Of a DNA stretch of 64,000 nucleotides, positions 59,509 to 64,000 are shown in pieces. Position numbers and translations under genes: made by a program. Below the pieces are notes generated by a model, which was not told the origin of the DNA, did no database searches, and was given only the letters and a program-made list of their open reading frames with translations. Where the stretch lies: assembly GCF_003261635.1 (NCBI RefSeq), contig NZ_QFXK01000003.1:234336-298335 (forward strand), in the 5' to 3' direction. Source of the stretch: Kribbella monticola (GTDB lineage: Bacteria; Actinomycetota; Actinomycetes; Propionibacteriales; Kribbellaceae). Position 1 is the first letter of the stretch. Every line of letters starts with the position of its first letter.

Positions 59509-61068
59509 TCACTTTCCGCTGCCGCCCAGCGACCGGGCTTCGGAGGATGGTCCGGTCGTCTGCGGTCCAGGGGTGAGGGGCGAGGGGTGGGCTCCCGGCG
59601 AGGGAGCCAGGCGGTCTTGGTCGAAGAGGGTCGCGAGCAGGACGCGCAGCCGTCGTACCGGGGACTTGGTGCCGGACAGTTGCGCGGGTTCGACGCGGAC
59701 GAAGCCGGCTAGGCGCCAGCGGTGGTAGGCGTCGACCGGGCGGTGGTCCTCGACGTACCCGCCGTTCGGCAGCCGGACGACGCGGCCGGTCTCGATACCG
59801 TGCACCGCGATTTCCAGGTCCCGTCTCTGCAGCCCGACGCAGATTCGGCGGGTCACGACGAGGGCAGCCGGCGGACCGACGATGAGCAGTACCTGGAACA
59901 GGTGGATGAGCGAGTTCACCGAGAGGTGGAACAGGACGGCCATGGTGTCGGCGCCGGCGGCGGCCCACAGAACGCCGTAGAAGACGATGCCGGCAACGCC
60001 GATGCCGGTGCGGGTCGGGTTGTGGCGAGGTCGGTCGAGCAGGTTCTGATCACCCTGGTCGCCGGTGATCCAGCCCTCGATGAAGGGGTAGACGGCAACC
60101 AGTACGAGGAACAGCGTGCAAACCGCGACCGGAAGTAGCACGGCGAGCGTGATCGTCCTCCCCCACCACACGACCTCCCAGCCCGGCGCCAGCCGAAGCG
60201 CGCCGTCCAGGAACGCGAGGTACCACGCGGGACCGATTCCTGCCGAGGCGTCAGCCGGATCGGCCGGGCCGTACATCCAGATCGGGTTGATGGTCGCGGT
60301 GGCGCCCATCAACAACGAGACGCCGACCACGAAACAGAACATCCCGGCACCTTTGACCGCAGCCACAATCGCCGGGCGCCCCACCACGTTGTCGTTCGTC
60401 CGCCCAGGTCCGGCGAACTGTGCGGGCCCGCGTTTGAGGGCGAGCGCTGCAAGGGCGATGAAGAGCGCGACGAGTACGACGGGCAGAACGTACACGTGCA
60501 ACGGATAGAAGCGGGCGATGACGTTCCCCGGGAACTCACCGCCGAACAGCAGGGCCGACAGATACGAGCCGACGAACGGGACAGACTTCACCACGCCATC
60601 CGTGACAGCGAGGCTCGAGCCCGACAACATGTCGTCCGGCAACGCAGTACCGGTAAGGCAGGCGCCGAGCGTCGCGATGAGCAGCCCGAAGACGACCAGC
60701 CAGTTCAGCCGCCGTGGTCGACGGAATCCGCCGGTGAAGAACAGTCGCAGCAGATGCAGCATGATCGCTGCCACCATCAGCAGCGACGCCCAGTGATGGA
60801 CCTGCCGCACCAGCAAGCCCGCCCGAACCTCGAAGCTGATGGCCAGCGTCGAATCCAGTGCCCGCGACATCGACACGCCACGAAGAGGCGCGTACGGGCC
60901 GTCGTAGACGACGTGGTCGATCGACGGTTCGTACTGGACCATCAGGACCACGCCGGTCACCATCACCACGACGAAGCTGTAGAACGCGACCTGGCCGAAC
61001 AACAGCGACCAGTGGTCGGGAAACACCTTTCCTCGGAAGTTTCGCAAGTCTCGCAACGAGCGATGCAT
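59509..61068 (-). CDS. Cytochrome b, orphan QcrB-like subunit
   Basis: A 519-residue cytochrome b of the bc complex type. Haem ligands: first pair in VRQVHHWASLLMVAAIMLHLLRLFF and second pair of histidines on the later helix around FYPLHVYVLPVVLVAL. The Qo PEWY motif, usual in bc1/QcrB, is replaced here by GPAWYLAF. About eight to nine transmembrane helices and a hydrophilic C-terminal tail of 110 residues follow. No qcrA or qcrC lies nearby, so it is an extra, orphan copy, as found in several Streptomyces and relatives. It presumably makes a distinct membrane quinone-cytochrome complex. The start ATG is at 61068 with GGGAGGA upstream. Confidence 0.92.
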   Translation of the reverse strand: MHRSLRDLRNFRGKVFPDHWSLLFGQVAFYSFVVVMVTGVVLMVQYEPSIDHVVYDGPYAPLRGVSMSRALDSTLAISFEVRAGLLVRQVHHWASLLMVAAIMLHLLRLFFTGGFRRPRRLNWLVVFGLLIATLGACLTGTALPDDMLSGSSLAVTDGVVKSVPFVGSYLSALLFGGEFPGNVIARFYPLHVYVLPVVLVALFIALAALALKRGPAQFAGPGRTNDNVVGRPAIVAAVKGAGMFCFVVGVSLLMGATATINPIWMYGPADPADASAGIGPAWYLAFLDGALRLAPGWEVVWWGRTITLAVLLPVAVCTLFLVLVAVYPFIEGWITGDQGDQNLLDRPRHNPTRTGIGVAGIVFYGVLWAAAGADTMAVLFHLSVNSLIHLFQVLLIVGPPAALVVTRRICVGLQRRDLEIAVHGIETGRVVRLPNGGYVEDHRPVDAYHRWRLAGFVRVEPAQLSGTKSPVRRLRVLLATLFDQDRLAPSPGAHPSPLTPGPQTTGPSSEARSLGGSGK

Positions 61069-61240
61069 CGACCCGTCCTCCCGCCATCACAGTCCACACC
61101 GGCCGCGAATCCGCGGCTACCTGTACGACCCCGCAGCGCCCCGATTCGTGACATCGCAGACCGGACCCCAACGAGGCCGCAGGCGTAAACCCGCAGCCCT
61201 GCATGAGCCAAATCACAGCCAGGTCAGGGAAACCGGCTGG

Positions 61241-62146
61241 TCAGCCTCTCGCTGCTGCCGGGGCCGGGCGCACCGAGACGTGCCGATCGACGGTGTGCCT
61301 GCTTGCAGCGGTGAAGGCTGCCAGGGCTGTCCAGATGACGAGGAAGCCGATCAGACGGGCAGTCGGCATCGGCTCGCCGAACGCGAAGACAGCGAGGGCG
61401 AACTGGACTGTTGGGGTTAGGTACTGCAGCAGCCCCAGGTAGGTCAGTGGGATCCGCGTGACCGCCCCGGCGAAGAACAGCAGCGGGATCGCGGTAGCGG
61501 GGCCGGCGGCCATCAAGAGCAGCGTCGTCGACCAGCCGGCACGCCCGAACTCGGCCCGCCCGGCGTACTCGAGCCACCCCAGATAACCCAGCATCACCGG
61601 CAACACAACAGCACCCTCGACGGCGAGACTCTCGACTGCCGACACAGCCGCCTTCTTCTTCAGTACGCCGTACGCCGCGAAGCTCAGCGCCAGCCCGACC
61701 GCCACCCAAGGCACCCGGCCGTAGTCGATCGCCAGCCACGCAACCCCAACGGCGGCCAGCCCGAGTGCGGCCCATTGCGCCCGCCGCAGCCGTTCGCGAA
61801 ACAGCACCACCCCGAACAGCACCGTGATCAGGGGACTGATGAAGTACCCGAGCGAGGTCTCCACCACCCGGTCGTGGTTGACGCCCCAGATGTAGAGGTA
61901 CCAGTTGAACGCGATGATCACGGCGGCCACACCGAGACAGCGCAACGCGGCCGGCCGCTCCCGCAGCGCACGCCACCAGCCCGGCCGCGGACGCAACCAC
62001 AGCAGCACACCGACGACCGCAAGCGTCCACACGAACCGGTGGGCCAACACCTCGAGCGCACCCGCGCCATCGAGCAGACGCCAGTAGAGCGGAAGCAATC
62101 CCCAGATCCCGTACGTCGATACGCCGTACAGGAGCCCTCGCTTCAT
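61241..62146 (-). CDS. rarD: RarD-type EamA permease
   Basis: A 301-residue, about ten-helix drug/metabolite transporter. RGLLYGVSTYGIWGLLPLYWRLL, LEVLAHRFVWTL, FNWYLYIWGVNHDRVVETSLGYFISPLITVLFGVVLFRERL, and the second EamA repeat ending FALAVFAFGEPM are signature RarD segments. RarD was named for chloramphenicol resistance; the native substrate is unknown. The ATG at 62146 overlaps the stop of the reductase upstream (ATGA), so the two form an operon. Confidence 0.9.
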   Translation of the reverse strand: MKRGLLYGVSTYGIWGLLPLYWRLLDGAGALEVLAHRFVWTLAVVGVLLWLRPRPGWWRALRERPAALRCLGVAAVIIAFNWYLYIWGVNHDRVVETSLGYFISPLITVLFGVVLFRERLRRAQWAALGLAAVGVAWLAIDYGRVPWVAVGLALSFAAYGVLKKKAAVSAVESLAVEGAVVLPVMLGYLGWLEYAGRAEFGRAGWSTTLLLMAAGPATAIPLLFFAGAVTRIPLTYLGLLQYLTPTVQFALAVFAFGEPMPTARLIGFLVIWTALAAFTAASRHTVDRHVSVRPAPAAARG

Positions 62147-62784
62147 TTCAGGACGCGGTACTTGAGGTGAGTGACACCAGGCCCCTCGACCGACCGGAGC
62201 TGTTCCAGGCGCACTCCGCCGACATCGCCGAAGATCCGGGAACCACCACCCAGCAGTATCGCCACGACATGCAACTCGAGTTCGTCCAGGAGACCCGCCG
62301 CGAGGTACTGCCCGACGACGTCCCCACCGCCCCACAGCATGACGTCCTTCCCACCGGCCGCCTCCTTCGCCTGCGCGAGCGCCGACTCGATCCCGTCGGT
62401 GACGAAGCGGTACGTCGTACCGCCGGCCATCTCGACCGGGTCCCGCCGGTGATGCGTGACGACGAACACCGGGTAGTGGTACGGCGGGTTGTCGCCCCAC
62501 CAGCCCTTCCAGTCCTCGTCCACCCAGGGCCCGCCGCCGATCGGGCCGAACATGTTCCGGCCCATCACCGCGGCGCCGCTGTTCTCCCGCGCCTCCTCGA
62601 CGACCCGGTCGCTCGCGTTGACCTCTCCCCCTTCCTTGTCGTGCCCTTCGCGCCAGGACGCCAGCGGCACCACCCAGTCGTGCAGCTGCTCACCGCCCTC
62701 GCCGAGCGGGTTCTCCACGCTCTGGTTCGGGCCGGCGACGTAACCGTCCAGTGAGATCGAGATGTGGCACCTGAGTTTGCTCAT
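62143..62784 (-). CDS. Dihydrofolate reductase-like (RibD C-terminal domain) protein
   Basis: A 213-residue protein of the RibD_C/DHFR-like family. MSKLRCHISISLDGYVAGPNQS, AAVMGRNMFGPIGGGPW, YPVFVVTHH, KDVMLWGGGDVVGQYLAAGLLDELELHVVAILLGGGSRIFG are typical, and indicate an NADPH-dependent reductase of unknown small substrate. The ATG at 62784 has GAGGAGGA in front. It heads a two-gene operon with rarD and is divergent from a LysR regulator 97 bp away. Confidence 0.9.
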   Translation of the reverse strand: MSKLRCHISISLDGYVAGPNQSVENPLGEGGEQLHDWVVPLASWREGHDKEGGEVNASDRVVEEARENSGAAVMGRNMFGPIGGGPWVDEDWKGWWGDNPPYHYPVFVVTHHRRDPVEMAGGTTYRFVTDGIESALAQAKEAAGGKDVMLWGGGDVVGQYLAAGLLDELELHVVAILLGGGSRIFGDVGGVRLEQLRSVEGPGVTHLKYRVLK

Positions 62785-62863
62785 CGCTCCTCCTCGGTAG
62801 TGGTCCTGAACCGAGCATGGAGTAGCCGGGAGATGACGTCTAATGCCAATATTCCGAGCAACA

Positions 62864-62884
62864 CATTGATATTCTTGATCAATG
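62864..62884 (+). promoter_or_regulatory. Probable LysR autoregulatory operator
   Basis: CATTGAT-N7-ATCAATG (62864-62870 and 62878-62884), a perfect inverted repeat that contains the T-N11-A pattern of LysR binding sites. It covers the ATG of the LysR gene at 62882 and lies in an A/T-rich stretch in the 97-bp divergent region. Confidence 0.55.
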
Positions 62885-63757
62885 CTGAACCCGATCCACC
62901 TCAAGGTGCTGGCCTCGGTAGCGCGGCACGGCTCCGTCACCGAAGCCGCCAAAGAGCTGCACTACTCGCAGCCGTCGGTGAGTCATCACCTGTCCCGGCT
63001 GGAAGCAGCCACCGGCGTCAAGCTCGTTCAACGCGTAGGCCGCGGGATCCGGCTCACCCCGGAAGGCCGGCTGCTCGCCAACCGCGCGGCCGAGATCATC
63101 GGCCGGATCGACGCGGCAACCAACGAGCTCGCCGCCCAGGTCGGGCTCCAGTCGGGCCACGTGCGGTTGGCCGCCAACGCGTCCGTGCTCAGCACGCTCG
63201 TACCAAGGGCCGCGGTCACCTTGGCCGAGACCTTCCCGGGCCTCGAGCTGAACCTGATCGAACGCCACCCCGTCGAAGCGTTGCAGATGCTCCGGCACGG
63301 AGAGATCGACGTCGCGCTCATCTTCCGGTACGCCGATGCGCCTGCCGAAGACGACGCGTTTCGCCTGGTCCACATCGGCGAGGACTCGATCTACCTGATC
63401 AGCCGGCACCCCGACGACACGCTGGAGAACCATCGGGACTCCCCCTGGATCGGCGGCTGCGAACGCTGCCAGGAGGAGCTGGTCACCGTCTGCCGACGAG
63501 CCGGCTTCACCCCGCGCATCGGCTCACTCAGCGACGACATGACCGTCGTACAGGCTTTTGTTGCCGCAGGCATCGGTGTCACCACCCTCCCCGGCCTGGC
63601 CCTCCAGGCCCACCGCCACCCCGGCATCCACGCCACCAAGATCCCCCACCACACCCGCCAACTCCACGCCGCCACCTACGGCGACCCCCCAGACCCACCC
63701 GCCACCACAGCCCTCATCAATGCCCTCCAATCAGTCAGCCACCCAGAAGCTGAGTAG
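62882..63757 (+). CDS. LysR family transcriptional regulator
   Basis: A 291-residue LTTR. The N-terminal HTH is LNPIHLKVLASVARHGSVTEAAKELHYSQPSVSHHLSRLEAATGVKLVQR. The C-terminal periplasmic-binding-like effector domain includes GHVRLAANASVLSTLVPRAAVTLAETFPGLELNLIERHPVEALQMLRHGEIDVALIF and VAAGIGVTTLPGLAL. It is divergent from the reductase-rarD operon, the usual target arrangement, with an inverted repeat over its own start codon. The effector is unknown. The ATG at 62882 is the natural start. Confidence 0.93.
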   Translation: MLNPIHLKVLASVARHGSVTEAAKELHYSQPSVSHHLSRLEAATGVKLVQRVGRGIRLTPEGRLLANRAAEIIGRIDAATNELAAQVGLQSGHVRLAANASVLSTLVPRAAVTLAETFPGLELNLIERHPVEALQMLRHGEIDVALIFRYADAPAEDDAFRLVHIGEDSIYLISRHPDDTLENHRDSPWIGGCERCQEELVTVCRRAGFTPRIGSLSDDMTVVQAFVAAGIGVTTLPGLALQAHRHPGIHATKIPHHTRQLHAATYGDPPDPPATTALINALQSVSHPEAE

Positions 63758-63905
63758 CAGAGCTGAGGCGAGACAGCTGCGACAAACGAGGTCTTTGCCT
63801 AGGCCATCCGGCCAAGACGCGCACTGCTGACCATCTTGTGAGCGACCCGATCCAGTGCTGGATCTACCGGCAGGGTCAGCCAGCCCTGAGCATGGCAGCG
63901 GAGAA

Positions 63906-64000
63906 GCGGCGGAGGAGCGCCGTGGCTGGGGGTGGGGAGCATGGCAGGCGCGGCGGAGGAGCGCCGTGGCTGGGGGTGGGGAGCATGGCAGGCGCGGCGG
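63906..64000. repeat. 44-bp tandem repeat at the right edge
   Basis: Units begin at 63906, 63950 and 63994 (GCGGCGGAGGAGCGCCGTGG, continuing CTGGGGGTGGGGAGCATGGCA), exactly 44 bp apart; the third runs off the window. A diverged piece precedes them. The complement of 55111-55176 is clearly related, so this is a dispersed repeat family with an opposite-orientation member 8.7 kb away. Between the LysR stop and 63890 there is no gene. Confidence 0.9.

Overview
The window is about 64 kb of very GC-rich, gene-dense actinobacterial chromosome. Evidence for a high-GC actinomycete includes strong G/C preference at third codon positions, frequent GTG starts and 4-bp ATGA/GTGA overlaps, an HU protein with a lysine/alanine tail (HupB/HupS type), an F420-biosynthesis guanylyltransferase, an IclR gene divergent from leuCD, a B12 riboswitch before a class I ribonucleotide reductase, and a perfect actinobacterial LexA box. 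The gene style fits Propionibacteriales such as Kribbella, but that assignment is an inference. The core order gpsA-plsC / cofC / hupB / corA / leuDC / iclR / tRNA-Glu / tRNA-Gln / gltX / FAH-family, with cimA-ilvE-leuB further on, resembles the region around gpdA2-fbiD-hupB-leuDC-gltX-leuB in Mycobacterium and the ndgR-leuCD-hupS region in Streptomyces.

Layout. 1-13.9 kb: end of an ECF sigma factor, ddl, then an accessory catabolic block (P450/TetR, a trans-sulfuration-type PLP enzyme, a nucleoside deaminase, two related MFS transporters around a DeoR regulator, an SMP-30 lactonase, a methyltransferase, and a sugar isomerase/oxidoreductase pair divergent from a ROK repressor). 13.9-25.9 kb: the conserved core, with two tRNAs and a highly structured RNA leader in front of corA. 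25.9-36.3 kb: acetyltransferase, a glycosylase-like protein, a very large beta-propeller/KAP P-loop NTPase, a small kinase, a PCD/VOC protein, a Fic protein, a DinB-family protein under a perfect SOS box, a 37-bp minisatellite and a serine beta-lactamase-like hydrolase. 36.3-40.6 kb: NrdR boxes, a cobalamin riboswitch and nrdAB, where NrdB has class Ic residues (Phe in place of the radical Tyr). 40.6-49.7 kb: a PQQ-repeat membrane protein and a divergent carbohydrate regulon: binding protein, two permeases and a ROK regulator in one direction; a dehydrogenase, an isomerase and a glycoside hydrolase in the other. It has no ATPase gene, so a shared MsiK-type ATPase is likely.

49.6-54.5 kb is a branched-chain amino acid block on the minus strand: leuB, ilvE, cimA and a small ACT-domain protein. 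Two short leader peptides, MKIYQVIIL before cimA and MQFVVRLIRCRAGVR before leuB, lie next to strong hairpins and suggest ribosome-mediated attenuation. A 50-codon gene overlaps the start of leuB. 55.1-57.3 kb looks like a small island of visibly lower GC with a DUF5343 + NYN nuclease pair and a hairpin/T-tract element. 57.4-64 kb holds an aldo-keto reductase, two unknown genes, an orphan cytochrome b, RarD, a DHFR-like reductase and a LysR regulator, and ends in a 44-bp tandem repeat related to an inverted copy near 55.1 kb.

Best leads for undescribed biology: the multi-hairpin corA leader, the cimA and leuB attenuators with the coupled small proteins, the propeller-KAP NTPase, and the DUF5343-NYN cassette.
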